From: Actinophytocola oryzae
Lineage (GTDB): Bacteria; Actinomycetota; Actinomycetes; Mycobacteriales; Pseudonocardiaceae
Assembly: GCF_004364325.1 (NCBI RefSeq)
Contig: NZ_SOCP01000007.1
Location: 248,001 to 312,000 of the forward strand
Direction: 5' to 3'
DNA length: 64,000 bases
Positions 1 to 12,753 of this stretch are shown one piece after another. Each line of letters begins with the position of its first letter. Within the stretch, counting starts at the first letter, position 1. The notes beneath the pieces are model-generated. The model was not told where the DNA came from and did not search any database. It saw only the letters and a list, made by a program, of their open reading frames with translations. Both the position numbers and the translations under genes were made by a program.

Positions 1-2907
1 GGGCAGCCCCCCGCCGGAGGCGTCACGCAGCCCGTCGAGGAGGCGGTCGAGTTCGGCGGGGCGCCGCGGGTCGACGGTGTAGTCGTCCTCGTCGGCCGCC
101 CACCCGGACCCGGGTCGCACCACGCTCACCCGCGCACCGGCCGCGCGCAGGCCCGCGGCCAGGTCGGCCCCCGGTCCCGTGGGGCGGGCGAGCACCAGCC
201 AGTGCGCCGTGGTGTCCGGACCGTCGTTTCTCGGCAGCGGAGCCTGCCGCCAGGACGGCACGGTGAACCACTCCCGCACGTCGTCGCGGCGGGACGGGGC
301 CGAGCCCGCGGCCTCGGCCGGGGGCGTGGCCCGTCGGTCCAGCCAGAAGCGGCGTCGCCGCAGCGGGTGCCCGGGCAGCGCGACGACCCGGCGGTGCGGC
401 CCGTGGTGGCGTGCCCAGTCGACCACCGCCCCGGCCGTCCACAGCGCGCCGACAGCCCGACGGGCGGTGGTGGCGTCGTCGGCGCGGGGGTCGTCGGGGT
501 GGGGGAGCGTGGCCACCACCGTGGGGGTGCCCGTCGTGCGTACGGCGGCGAGGGTGCGCCTGGCGAGCGTGGTCAGCGTGTTGCCGGGGCCGATCTCGAC
601 GAACGCGGCCGACGGTGTCGCGGCCGCCAGCACCGCGTCGTGGAACCGGACGGGCGAGGTGATCTGCCCGGTCCAGTAGGCCGGGTCGGTGGCCTGCGCG
701 CCGGTCAGCGGCTCGCCGGTCACGGTGGACACGATCGGCACCGTCGGCTCGCCGGGCGAGCGGGCCGCGACGTGCTCGTACAGTTTCTCGGCCGCCTGGC
801 CCATCGACGGGTGGTGGAACGCGTGCCCGGCGAGCAGCGGCCGTACCGTCAGCCCCCGTGCCCGCAGTCGTTCGGCGAACGCCGTCACGTGCTCGACGGG
901 CCCGCTGACCACGCAGTCCCTCGGCGAGTTGTGCCCGGCCAGGCTCAGCTCCCCGGACAGCTCCAGCTGCTCGGGACCGGTGGCGACGCCGAGCATCGCA
1001 CCGGGTGGCGCCTCGCGCATCAGAGCCGCCCGGTGCGCGGTGACCGTCAGCGCGTCGGGCAGCGTGAACACCCCCGCGACGGTGGCCGCGACCAGCTCGC
1101 CGAGGCTGTGCCCGACCATCACCGACGGCGCCACCCCCCACTCCGCGAGCAGGGCCACCAGCGCGTACTCGGTGACGAACAGCGCGGGCTGGGTCAGTCG
1201 CGTGTCGTCGATGCCGTGGCCGGGCCGGTAGAGGACGTCGCGGATGTCGGCGTCGAGCAGCGGCGCCAGCAGCTGCGCACACTGGTCCACGGCGTCGCGG
1301 TAGACGGGTTCGGTGTCGTAGAGGCCCCGGCCCATGCCGACGTGCTGGGCCCCCTGCCCCGGGAACAGGAACACCACCGGGGCGGTGTCGACGGCGCAGT
1401 GCCCGTGCACGAGCTGACCGGTCTCCCCGGTGCCGCGCGAACGCAGCGCCGACGCCGCCTCGGTCGCCGAGCCGGTGGCGGTGACCAGCACCCGGCGGTG
1501 GGCGAAGGCGGTGCGCCCGGTCGCCAGCGTGTGCGCGACGTCGGCCAGGTCGGGCCGGTGCCGGTCGAGGTGGTCGGCCAGCCGGTCGGTGGCGGTCTCC
1601 AGCGCCTCCTGGCTGCGCGCGGACAGCACGAGCAGCTGCCGGTCGCCGGGGTCGGGCACCGGCGGGGTCCCCGGCGCCTCCTCGAGGACCACGTGGGCGT
1701 TGGTGCCGCCGAAGCCGAACGCGCTGACCCCGGCGCGGCGCGGCGCTCCGGGGACCCGGGGCCACGGGGCGGTCTCCGCCTGGATGCGCAGCGTCCCGTC
1801 GTCGAGGGGCAGCGCCGGGTTCGGGCGGCGGAAGTTCAGTGTCGCGGGCAGCAGCTCGTGCCGCAGCGCCAGTACCGTCTTGATCAACCCGGCCATGCCC
1901 GCGGCGGCGTCCAGGTGGCCGATGTTGCCCTTCACCGACCCGATGGCGCACGATCCGCGCCCGCCGAACGCCTGCCGCAGTGCCGCCACCTCGATCGGGT
2001 CGCCCAGCGCGGTGCCGGTGCCGTGCGCCTCGACGTAGTCGATGTCGGCGGGGTCGAGGCAGGCGTCGGCCAGCGCGGCGGTGATCACGGCGGCCTGCCC
2101 CGTGACGCTCGGCGCGGTGAACCCGACCTTGACCGCGCCGTCGTTGTTCACCGCGGAGCCACGCACCACCGCGTGGACGGTGTCGCCGTCGGCCAGTGCG
2201 TCGGCGAGCCGCTTCAGCGCGACCACCCCCACGCCGGACCCGAAGACGGTGCCGCGGGCGTCGGCGTCGAAGGGGCGTACGTGCCCGTCCGGCGACACGA
2301 ACGAGCCCTCCAGGTACTCGTAGCCGTTGCGCTGGTCGGCGTCCAGGTACACCCCGCCCGCCAGCGCCAGGCCGCACTCGCCGTCGCGCAGGCTGCGCAC
2401 GGCCAGGTGCAGGGCCACGAGCGAGGTCGAGCACGCGGTGCGCAGCGACAGGCTCGGCCCGGTCAGGCCCAGCTTGTAGGAGACCCTGGTCGCCAGGAAG
2501 CCCAGTTCGTTGCCGAGCAGCACCTGGCTGCGGCCGATCGCCGCCACCAGGTCGGCGTGTGACCGCACGTGCGCCAGGTAGTGGTTCGTGCCCGCGCCGC
2601 CGAACACCCCGATCGGGGCCGGGTGGCGGGTGGGGTCGCAGCCCGCGTGCTCCAGCGCCGCCCACGCCGTCTCCAGGAACAGCCGGTGCTGCGGGTCCAT
2701 GGTCTCGGCCTCGCGCACGGTGTAGCCGAAGAACTCCGCGTCGAAGTCCTCGATGCCCTCGAACCGCGGTGCGGCCCCCACCCTGCCCTCGGCCGAGCGC
2801 ACCGGCTCGATCGACTCGACCCCGTCGCGCAGGTTCGCCCAGTAGGTGTCCAGGTCGGGGGCACCGGGGAAGCGGCAGGCCATACCGACGACGGCGACGG
2901 CGCTCAT
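1..2907 (-). CDS. Type I polyketide synthase, KS-AT (C-terminal part outside window)
   Basis: The reading frame is open from an ATG at 2907 to the left edge with no stop, giving at least 969 residues. Seen: a ketosynthase with active-site Cys in RTACSTS (about residue 159), then HGTGT and GHLD histidine motifs; an acyltransferase with GHSLGE (about residue 600) and the motif AGHAFHHP about 90 residues later, which in AT families indicates malonyl-CoA; then the start of a reductase-type N-terminal subdomain cut by the window edge. The ATG overlaps the TGA of the upstream PKS gene (ATGA), so the two are translationally coupled. It should extend the chain made by the upstream KS-AT-KR-ACP module. 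The final product is not recognised. Confidence 0.9.
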   Translation of the reverse strand, partial: MSAVAVVGMACRFPGAPDLDTYWANLRDGVESIEPVRSAEGRVGAAPRFEGIEDFDAEFFGYTVREAETMDPQHRLFLETAWAALEHAGCDPTRHPAPIGVFGGAGTNHYLAHVRSHADLVAAIGRSQVLLGNELGFLATRVSYKLGLTGPSLSLRTACSTSLVALHLAVRSLRDGECGLALAGGVYLDADQRNGYEYLEGSFVSPDGHVRPFDADARGTVFGSGVGVVALKRLADALADGDTVHAVVRGSAVNNDGAVKVGFTAPSVTGQAAVITAALADACLDPADIDYVEAHGTGTALGDPIEVAALRQAFGGRGSCAIGSVKGNIGHLDAAAGMAGLIKTVLALRHELLPATLNFRRPNPALPLDDGTLRIQAETAPWPRVPGAPRRAGVSAFGFGGTNAHVVLEEAPGTPPVPDPGDRQLLVLSARSQEALETATDRLADHLDRHRPDLADVAHTLATGRTAFAHRRVLVTATGSATEAASALRSRGTGETGQLVHGHCAVDTAPVVFLFPGQGAQHVGMGRGLYDTEPVYRDAVDQCAQLLAPLLDADIRDVLYRPGHGIDDTRLTQPALFVTEYALVALLAEWGVAPSVMVGHSLGELVAATVAGVFTLPDALTVTAHRAALMREAPPGAMLGVATGPEQLELSGELSLAGHNSPRDCVVSGPVEHVTAFAERLRARGLTVRPLLAGHAFHHPSMGQAAEKLYEHVAARSPGEPTVPIVSTVTGEPLTGAQATDPAYWTGQITSPVRFHDAVLAAATPSAAFVEIGPGNTLTTLARRTLAAVRTTGTPTVVATLPHPDDPRADDATTARRAVGALWTAGAVVDWARHHGPHRRVVALPGHPLRRRRFWLDRRATPPAEAAGSAPSRRDDVREWFTVPSWRQAPLPRNDGPDTTAHWLVLARPTGPGADLAAGLRAAGARVSVVRPGSGWAADEDDYTVDPRRPAELDRLLDGLRDASGGGLP

Positions 2908-5900
2908 CCGGCGGTCTCCGGCTCCCGCACCAGCGCGGCCAGCGTGCGCACGGTCGGGCCCTCGTAGACGACGGTCAGCGGCAGCGGGGCGGCCAGCTCG
3001 CCGCGCAGCCGGTGCACGACCTGCAACCCCAGCAGGGAGCTGCCGCCCAGCTCGAAGAAGTTGTCGTGCGCGCCGACGTCGGACACCCCGAGCAGCTCCT
3101 GCCAGATGCCGGCGATCCGCTCCTCGACCGCGCCCTCCGGCACGACGTAGGGGTTGCGCAGCGCCGGGCGGCGGTGCCGCGCGGGCGCCGGGGCGGGCGC
3201 CGCCGGGGTCGCCCACTGCCGTTCCCTGCGGTTCAGGTCGCCGGTCGAGATCGCGACCTGCGGGCACGGCGTGCTGTCCAGCAGCCGGTCGACCACGGCG
3301 CGGCCCTCGTCGGGGGTGAGGGCCAGCTCCTGTACCGCCGCGCCGACGGTGCCCCCGGTCCCGCTCGTCCTCCCGGTGCCGGGGAACAGCCACGCCTCCC
3401 AGTTCACGCTGGTCCACGGGCGTCCGGTGTCGTGGTTGGCGTGCGCGAACGCGTCCAGCGCCGCGTTGGCGGCGGCGTAGGCACCGAACCCGAGCCCGCC
3501 GAGCACCGAGGCCACCGACGAGCAGATCAGGGCGAACCGCAGTGACTGCCCCTCCAGGGCCTCGTGCAGCACCCGCACGCCCCGGACCTTCGGGCCGAGG
3601 TGTCGCGCGATGTCGTCCGGGCCCGTCTCGCCGACCGCGCGGTGCGCGTCGGGACCGGTGGTGCCCGCGCAATGCACGACCCCGTCGACCCGGCCCAGCC
3701 GCGCCACGAGCGCCCGCATCCCCGCCGCGTCGGTGACGTCGAGGGCCGGGGTCTCGACCTCGGCGCCCAGCGCCGCCAGCTCCCGCAGCGCACCGGCGGC
3801 CGGTGCGTCCCGGTCGACGGGTGCGCCGCGGCGGCCGGTGAGCACCAGCCGCACCGGGGCCCGCTCGGCCAGCGCCCGCGCGACGACCAGCCCGATCCGC
3901 CCGAGACCGCCGGTGACCAGGTAGGTGCCGCCTGCCACGACAGCGGGCTCCGCGGCCGGGGCGGGGTCGGCCGCGACGAACACCGGTGCCCACCGGTGGC
4001 TCCCGCGCCGGGCCGCCGTGCGCGTGCCGTCGTCGGCGAGCGCGTCGAGCAGCGCGCCCACCTCGGTGCCCGAGGCAGGCACGTCGTGGTGCACGCAGGT
4101 CAGCGACGGGTACTCCTGGCCGAGCACCCGCACCACGCCGCGCAGTGCGGCCCGCTCGGGTACCAGCGCCTCGTCGCCGAGCACGGCGCACGCGCCGGTG
4201 GTGACCACGTCCCAGCGCCAGGCGCCGGTCATCAGTTCCGCGTCGTAGGCTCGCGCGAGGCCGAGCAGTGTGTCCGGACCGCGCTGCCACTCCACCGCGC
4301 CTGCGGCGCCGGGAGCGCCCGAGGACCAGCAGTGCAGCAGGCGGTCCGGCACCCCGCCCGGTCGCAGCCGCACGACCAGGTCTGTGGCCGCGCCGGGGTC
4401 GGCCGGGTCGAGGACGTCGTCCCCCGCACGCGTCGCGCCGGGCGGCACCACGGTGCGTACCGTCGCGCCGAGCCCACGCAGCCGGGCGGCGAGGTCGTGG
4501 CCCGGGCCGGTGTCGTCGGCCAGCACCAGCCACCGCGCGTCCGCGAGACCGGTCGTGTCGACCGGTGCCGGGGCGGGCAGCCGGGTCCAGGAGGGCGTCC
4601 AGTACCAGCTCGAGCCCGGGCCGCGCCGGTGTGCCGCGTCCGGCGCGGCCCGGGACTCGCCGGGCTCCAGCCAGAACCGGGTTCGCTCGAACGGGTAGGT
4701 CGGCAGCGCGGTGCGCCGGGTGCCGTCCTGGCGGGTGAACGGCGTGTCGGCCCCGGCCAGCCACAGCCGGGCCGCCGCCGAGTGCATCGCCCCACGAGCG
4801 GTCCGGCCGGGCAGTGGTCCCGGCAGCGACGGCACGCACACCCGGTCGGTGCCCTCGGCCGCCGGATGCCGCAGCACCCCGGAGGTCAGGGTCGGCGCGG
4901 CGCCGACCTCGACCAGCGTCACCCCCGGCACCGCGAGGACGGTGGCGACACCGTCCGCGAACCGGACCGGGTGGCGCAGGTGCTCCGCCCAGTACCCGGG
5001 ATCGGTGGCCTGGGCGTCGGTGATCCACGTGCCGGTGATGTTCGAGACGAACGGGATGCCCGGCGCCCGCAGCTCCACGGCGGCGACCAGCTCGCGGAAC
5101 CGGTCGACCACCGGGTCCATCATCGGCGAGTGGAAGGCGAACCCCGCGCCAAGCAGCCGGTGCGGGACCTCCGCAGAGGCCAGCCGCTCGCGCACGGCGC
5201 CGATCCCGTCGACCGTCCCGGACAGCACGCAGGTGGCGGGTCCGTTCACCGCGGCGAGGGACACCTCCGGGCCGGTGTGCGCCGTGGCCGCGTCCTCGCC
5301 GAGCTCGACGGCGAGCATCGCCCCCGGCCCGCACTGTTCGATCAACCGGGCCCTGGCCACGACCAGGCGCACCGCGTCCGGCAGCCGGAACACCCCGGCG
5401 ACGCAGGCCGCCACCGTCTCGCCGAGGCTGTGGCCGATCATCACGGCCGGGCTGACCCCGCGTGCCTGCCAGAGCCGCGTCAGCGCCCACCCGAGCGCGA
5501 ACGTCGCCGGGTACCCCAGCAGCGGGCCGTCGAGCGGGTCGTCGCCGCGGCCACGCGGGTCGAGCATGGCGGCGAACGCGTCCCGTCCCGAGTCGGCGAG
5601 CACGACCTCGCGCAGCTGCCTGCCGAGGTCCTCGTCCAGCAGCTCGGCGCACTCGTCCAGTGCCGCGCGGAACACGGGCTCGCCGGTGTACAGGTCCCGG
5701 GCCATGCCCCGGTGCTGGGCACCGAACCCCGAGTAGACGAAGCCGACCGGCCGTCCCGCGGCGCTGCCGGTGTACCCGCTCAGCACCCGCCCCTCCTCGG
5801 GGTGGGATAGCGCGTGCACGGCGTCCACCCGGCCGGTGACCACGACCGCCCGCCGGTACGGCAGGGTCTCGCGGCCGGTCCGCAGCGTGTCGGCGACGTC

Positions 5901-7300
5901 GGCGAGCGCCACGTCGGGGTGGAGGTCGAGGTGGTCGTGCAGCCGCCGGGTCATCGCCTCCAGCGCGTCGGCCGAACGCGCGGACAGCACGAGCAGCTCG
6001 TCGCCGTCGGACGGACCCGCGGGAGGCCCGGGCGCCTGCTCGAGCACGACGTGCGCGTTCGTCCCGCCGAGCCCGAACGAGCTGACGCCTGCCCTGCGCG
6101 GCCCGTCGCCCGGCCACGGGAGGGTCTCGGTGGCCATCGCGAACGGGCTGCCGTCGAGCGGGATCCTCGGGTTGGGTCGCTCGAAGTGCAGGCTCGCCGG
6201 GACGGTCCCGTGCTCGACGGCCAGCACGGTCTTGATCAGGCCGGTCACGCCGGCCGCGGCGTCGAGGTGCCCGACGTTGGTCTTGACCGAGCCGAGCAGG
6301 CAGCGGCCCGACGCGACCCCGCCGAACGCGGTGCGCAGGGCGGCGAACTCCACCGGGTCGCCGAGCGGGGTCGCGGTGCCGTGCAGCTCGACGTAGCCGA
6401 TCGTGTCCGGGGCCAGCCCCGCGGCGGCCAGCGCCGAGGCGATCACCTCGGACTGGGCCGCCGCGGCTGGCGCGGTGAACCCGGCGCGGGCCGAGCCGTC
6501 GTTGTTCACGGCGGTGCCCCGGATGACGGCGTGCACGTGGTCCCGGTCGGCGACCGCGTCGGAGAGCCGCTTGAGCACGACCAGCCCGACCCCGTCCCCG
6601 CCGGTGGTGCCCCTGGCGTCGGCGTCGAACGTCCTGGTCCGCCCGTCGGGGGACAGGATGCCGTCCGGGTGGTACCGGTAGCCGCGGGCGCGGGTGTCGT
6701 CGACCGCGACGCCCCCGGCCAGGGCCGCGTCGCACTGGTAGGCCAGCAGCGCCTGACACGCCTCGACCACCGCGACCAGTGAGGTCGAGCAGGCGGTCTG
6801 GACGTTCACCGCCGGTCCGCGCAGGCCGAGCTTGTAGGCCACCCGGGAGGCCAGGAAGTCCGACCGGTTGCCGAGCAGGGTGGCCTTGTCCAGGGTCAGC
6901 TCCCCGGCGCCGGGCTGGGTGCCGACGTTGCGCAGCAGGTAGGTGTTGTAGCCCCCGCCGACGTAGACGCCGACCGGTCCCGGATACGTCGACGGTGCCA
7001 GGCCGGCGCTCTCCACCGCCGCCCACGCACACTCGAGCAGGACCCGGTGCTGCGGGTCCATCAGCTCGGCCTCGCGCGGCGCGATCCCGAAGAACGTGGC
7101 GTCGAACCCGTCGCTGCCCGCCATCGGGTAGGCGACCGGGACGAAGCCGTCCGCCGTCCCGGCGCCGGTGTCGACCGCCGCGCATCGTCCGGCGAGCAGG
7201 TTCGCCCACAGCTGTGGGACCGACTCGGCGCCGGGGAACCGTCCCGCCATCCCGACCACGGCGATGTCGAGGCTGGCGTCGTCCTCGCTGATCGTGTCGG

Positions 7301-7304
<4 letters not shown>
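2904..7304 (-). CDS. Type I polyketide synthase module, KS-AT-KR-ACP
   Basis: A 1466-residue single module. KS at about 10-425 with Cys172 (QTACSTS), His308 (HGT) and His346 (GHL). AT at about 515-815 with Ser626 in GHSLGE and the motif FAFHSPMM at 722-729, closest to the malonyl-specific HAFH pattern. KR at about 920-1340, with NADPH-binding TGGLGRIG and the catalytic set Ser1263, Tyr1276, Asn1280. ACP at about 1390-1460 with Ser1423 in ELGGSSL. No DH or ER is visible, so the unit should give a beta-hydroxy extension. The start MTDTISEDD at 7304 is chosen because its ATG overlaps the stop of the upstream A-PCP gene (ATGA); the open frame upstream of it is out-of-frame reading through that gene. 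It likely accepts the aminoacyl group from the loading protein. Confidence 0.92.
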
Positions 7305-9175
<1,871 letters not shown>

Positions 9176-9541
9176 TATCCGCTCTCCCCTCAGCATTCCT
9201 GCCTGGTGCGATCGCGCGAAAGACTCCCGAAGTTTCCGGGGTCGGCGCCGCGTGGAGCCTATTGGTTCCGGTGATGTGCACGAGTCCCGTGTTCGACTGG
9301 CACTCGTCCGCAGTTGAATGCCTTCCGTGTCCGGGAACGCGCCTGACCAGCGGCGACGACGCCCGGGTCCACTCGGGACGGGAGGGTGTGCCGGGTGGAC
9401 GTTATCCGTGCTCTATCGCCGCTTTACGCGGTTCCCCTACGTTGGTTTCGGTGGACGAATTGGGTCAGATCCGCATGTCGCGCTGAACCCGGGTGAATTG
9501 GCTCACGAATGGTCGGGTAGTCACCGCGCTGGAGGTGCCCT
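9176..9541. promoter_or_regulatory. Divergent intergenic region between assembly-line and tailoring operons
   Basis: These 366 bases separate the minus-strand NRPS/PKS operon from the plus-strand dioxygenase-ACP-carbamoyltransferase genes, so promoters for both must lie here. I see no open reading frame with coding character, no strong hairpin and no convincing -35/-10 pair. The plus-strand gene has a clear ribosome-binding site, GGAGGT at 9531-9536, five bases before its GTG. A SARP gene lies downstream, so heptamer direct repeats would be expected, but I could not identify a clear set by eye. Confidence 0.5.
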
Positions 9542-10474
9542 GTGTCAGAAATCAGTTTTCGGCCCATCACGCCGATCACCGGCGCGGAGGTGGAGGGCGT
9601 CGACCTCGTCGACGGCCTGCGGCCACCCGTGGTCGCCCGCCTGCGCGAGGCCCTGCTCCGCCACAAGGTCCTCGTCTTCCGCGACCAGCCGATGGACGAC
9701 GAACGCCAGGTCGCGCTCACCGACCTCCTCGGCGGCGCCACCGCCGCCCATCCCATCGTGAACGGTCTGCGCGACGCCCCGGCCGTGCTGCGCACCGCGT
9801 TGTCGGCGGACCGGTCCGGACTGGCCGAGGCCGAGGTCGGCGCCGACGATCCCTTCGGGGGGACCGTGGCACGACGTCTGCGCACCGAGTGGCACATCGA
9901 CAGCACGTTCATGGCCAACCCCACCGCCATCACGATCCTGCGTGGCGTGCAGATCCCGCCCGCGGGCGGCGACACCCTCTTCGCGAACCTGGAAGCGCTC
10001 TACGGTGGACTGTCGCCCTCCCTGCGAGGCTACCTCGACACGCTGCAGGCCATACACTCCCGGTTCGACAGTGCGCCGCCGCCCCGCTTCGACGGCCGGT
10101 CCTCCGGCCCGTTCTCCGCGCTCCACCCGCTGGTGCGGGTCCACCCCGAGACCGGGGCGCGGCAGCTGTTCATCAGCAGTGTCTTCATGCAGGCCGTCTG
10201 TGGGCTCAAGCCGCGGGAGAGCGCGGCCCTGCTGGACTTCCTCCTCGACGAGCTGGCCGGGCGCGACGAGCTCCACGCCAGGGTCCGCTGGGAACAGGAC
10301 ACCCTCGTCATGTGGGACAACCGCGCCGTGGCCCACGCCGGGCCGGTGGACGGTCTCATGTTCGACGAGGAGCGGATCGTCCACCGCACCACCGTGGTCG
10401 GCGACCTGCCCTGCGGCCCGGACGGCTTCGTCTCGCGGGCACTGATCGGTGACCTGTTCGAAGCGATCGCCTGA
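9542..10474 (+). CDS. TauD-family Fe(II)/2-oxoglutarate-dependent dioxygenase
   Basis: A 310-residue protein of the TauD/TfdA fold. The iron-binding facial triad is visible as His118-x-Asp120 (EWHIDSTF) and distal His265 (NRAVAHAGP), with a 2-oxoglutarate-binding Arg282 (VHRTTV) downstream. GTG start with ribosome-binding site GGAGGT five bases upstream. In NRPS/PKS clusters such enzymes usually hydroxylate an amino acid, free or bound to a carrier protein, or a late intermediate. Its position next to a discrete ACP and a carbamoyltransferase suggests installing a hydroxyl that is then carbamoylated; this is inference. A sulfonate-utilisation role is unlikely in this context. Confidence 0.85.
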   Translation: MSEISFRPITPITGAEVEGVDLVDGLRPPVVARLREALLRHKVLVFRDQPMDDERQVALTDLLGGATAAHPIVNGLRDAPAVLRTALSADRSGLAEAEVGADDPFGGTVARRLRTEWHIDSTFMANPTAITILRGVQIPPAGGDTLFANLEALYGGLSPSLRGYLDTLQAIHSRFDSAPPPRFDGRSSGPFSALHPLVRVHPETGARQLFISSVFMQAVCGLKPRESAALLDFLLDELAGRDELHARVRWEQDTLVMWDNRAVAHAGPVDGLMFDEERIVHRTTVVGDLPCGPDGFVSRALIGDLFEAIA

Positions 10475-10516
10475 GCACCGCGGTAGCGGCGACCGAGAGG
10501 ATTTGGGGCGCAACCA

Positions 10517-10765
10517 ATGTCGAACGTCAAGTCGGACGACGTGATGTCAGTCATCTCCGAAGTACTCACCCCTCGGGAGGTCTCGGCCGACAGCAGCATC
10601 AACGGCCTCGGCGTCAACTCCGTGCTGATGCTCCGCCTGATGGTCGCGTTGCAACGCGAGTTCGACGTCGCGCTGAGCGTCGCCGACATGTTCGGCGCGG
10701 AGGACGTCGGTGACCTGGTCCGGCTCGTCGAGGAGCGGGCACCTGCCACCGGAGGGAGGTCGTGA
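10517..10765 (+). CDS. Discrete acyl/peptidyl carrier protein
   Basis: An 82-residue acidic protein with the carrier-protein pattern INGLGVNSVLMLRLMVAL; the serine of VNS, about residue 40, is the expected phosphopantetheine attachment site. ATG start 43 bases after the dioxygenase stop. Its stop overlaps the carbamoyltransferase start (GTGA), which implies coupled synthesis. A free-standing carrier beside a dioxygenase commonly holds a substrate in trans for modification; the cargo cannot be told from sequence. Confidence 0.85.
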   Translation: MSNVKSDDVMSVISEVLTPREVSADSSINGLGVNSVLMLRLMVALQREFDVALSVADMFGAEDVGDLVRLVEERAPATGGRS

Positions 10766-12753
10766 CCGTGGGGCCGGACACCAAGTACTTCCTGTCGTGC
10801 TACCTCTCACCGCCCGACGGCCTGTCCGTCATCGCACCGAGGCACGACCAGAACATCGCGCTGTGGCGGACGTCCGGTGCACGGGTCGATCTCGTCAGGG
10901 TGTGGGAGCTCGAGCGCGTCAGTGGGCAGAAGCACCACTACTGGCCGATCTTCACCGTGGGCCGCTACAACCGGGTCCTGGCCGAGCTGCTGGCGGCGGA
11001 AGGACTGTCCCCCGAGGACGTGAGTGCGTGCTGGGGCACGCCAGGCCTGCCACGGCACGCGGAGATCCGGATGCCTGCGGGTTCCGAGGACTTCCCCGTG
11101 CACAGCCTCGCCCACCTCTACAGTGGACTGCTCCTGGACTCCGAGATCTTCCGGAGCCAGACCATCGTGGGCATGGCGGTGGACGGCAGGCCCGACTTCG
11201 GTCTCGACCAGGAGGGCAAGAAGTACTGGTACGCGGGCTGCGTGTCCAGGAAGGGCAGCGTCAGCTTCAGCCCGGTCGAGTCCCCGGCGCCCATCTACGA
11301 CGCCGCGACCGCGAGGTTCGGCAGTGAGCCAGGCACCTTGATGGCGCTGGCGTCGGCGTGTCCCACGGAGATCGACTTCGACACCGAGGCGGCGGTGCGT
11401 GACCTGGAGCTGTTCGGCGGCCAGCGCGTGCCACTGGTCGACACGCTCGTGTTCCTCGACGAGGTCATCCGCTCGGCGCGGTCCCAACTGCCGTCCCGGG
11501 AACTGGACGGGCGTTTCACCGAGCGGGAGCACCTCCAGTCCGCCGTGATGAAGGTCGTCCAGACGGCCTGCGAGATCGTCATGGTGCGCAACATGGACCG
11601 GCTGCTCGACTCCGGAGCGGTGGACCCGAGCGAGGCCTACCTGTCCCTGAGCGGAGGGTTCGCGCTCAACTGCCCGACGAACTCCTTCCTCCTGCGCCGC
11701 TACGGCTTCAGGGGTCTGCTCATCCCGCCGTGCGCCAACGACTCCGGCCAGGCACTCGGCCTCGGCCTGCTCGCCCTCCACGGAACGGGTCATCTGCCGG
11801 ACGGCGAGTTCCGCCTCGCGACCCCCTACCGCGGTGCCCTGCCGACCGACGTGGACGCCGCGCTACGGCAGTTCGACGAGTTCGTCGTGGACGTGCAGCC
11901 GTTCACGGAGGCCCGGTTCGTCGAGGACATCTGCCGAGGACCGCTCGTGTGGGCGGACGGCGCGGCCGAGATCGGCCCCAGGGCGCTGGGCGCCCGCAGC
12001 ATCCTCGCCGATCCCCGCACTCTCTCGTCGAAGGACCGGTTGAACGAGTGGAAGAACCGGCAGTGGTGGCGCCCCGTCGCGCCGATCGTCCTGGAGGAGC
12101 ACACCGGCGAGTGGTTCGACGAGCCGGGCCCGTCGCCCTACATGCTCCAGACGGCCTTCGTGCGCGAGGACAAACGCCCGCTGGTGCCTGCGATCCTCCA
12201 CCTGGACGACTCGGCCCGGCACCAGACCCTGGCCCAGGAGACGAACCCTCTGCTCCACCGGGCGATCGAGGCGTTCCGGCAGGAGACCGGGATTCCGATG
12301 CTGTGCAACACGTCCCTGAACGAGAAGGGCGAGCCGATCGTCGACACGGCGGCCCAGGCTCTGAGCTTCGCCGTGCGCAAGAACGTCGCGGTCGCCTATA
12401 TCGCGGGCAGGCGGGTCCTGCTGAGGTCGGACGACCAGGGACAGGGTCCGGCCGCCGCGGGCCGGCACCCGCGCCGACAAGACCTCTTCGCGGGTCAGGA
12501 GCCGGAACGGGACGAGATCTGGGACTCCTGGGTCGGCGCGGGCTACGGCACCGCGGCGATGGTCCTGATGGCTCGCTCCCCGGAGCTGCGTGACCAGGAG
12601 CTGGCGACACCCGAGGTGGTCAACCAGCTGGCCGAGGTCGCGAGCTCCCGCGACGAGAGCGGCACACTGACCCTCGCCGCCGAGAAGCACGCCAGGATGT
12701 TCGGACCGACCGCCGTCTTCGACCCGGACTCCCAGGAAGGCGCGACCTTCTGA
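10762..12753 (+). CDS. Carbamoyltransferase, NodU/CmcH family
   Basis: A 663-residue protein. The N-terminal Kae1-like domain has an H-x3-H pair at His114/His118 (VHSLAHLYSG), matching the metal-binding pair described in TobZ. The C-terminal YrdC-like carbamoyladenylate region shows EIGPRALGARSIL, WWRPVAPIVLEE and CNTSLNEKGEPIV, all standard for the family. Expected reaction: carbamoyl phosphate plus ATP give carbamoyladenylate, then O-carbamoylation of a hydroxyl. About 100 extra residues after the usual end (rich in Gln/Arg/Asp, then helical) are unexplained. GTG start overlaps the ACP stop. Likely tailoring gene for the product of the assembly line. Confidence 0.9.
   Translation: MTVGPDTKYFLSCYLSPPDGLSVIAPRHDQNIALWRTSGARVDLVRVWELERVSGQKHHYWPIFTVGRYNRVLAELLAAEGLSPEDVSACWGTPGLPRHAEIRMPAGSEDFPVHSLAHLYSGLLLDSEIFRSQTIVGMAVDGRPDFGLDQEGKKYWYAGCVSRKGSVSFSPVESPAPIYDAATARFGSEPGTLMALASACPTEIDFDTEAAVRDLELFGGQRVPLVDTLVFLDEVIRSARSQLPSRELDGRFTEREHLQSAVMKVVQTACEIVMVRNMDRLLDSGAVDPSEAYLSLSGGFALNCPTNSFLLRRYGFRGLLIPPCANDSGQALGLGLLALHGTGHLPDGEFRLATPYRGALPTDVDAALRQFDEFVVDVQPFTEARFVEDICRGPLVWADGAAEIGPRALGARSILADPRTLSSKDRLNEWKNRQWWRPVAPIVLEEHTGEWFDEPGPSPYMLQTAFVREDKRPLVPAILHLDDSARHQTLAQETNPLLHRAIEAFRQETGIPMLCNTSLNEKGEPIVDTAAQALSFAVRKNVAVAYIAGRRVLLRSDDQGQGPAAAGRHPRRQDLFAGQEPERDEIWDSWVGAGYGTAAMVLMARSPELRDQELATPEVVNQLAEVASSRDESGTLTLAAEKHARMFGPTAVFDPDSQEGATF

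Noticed and set aside
23-2665. Long 880-residue open frame on the minus strand in the first 2.7 kb
   Set aside because: Arg/Gly/Pro-rich translation without domains; the frame one base away gives a clear KS-AT polyketide synthase.
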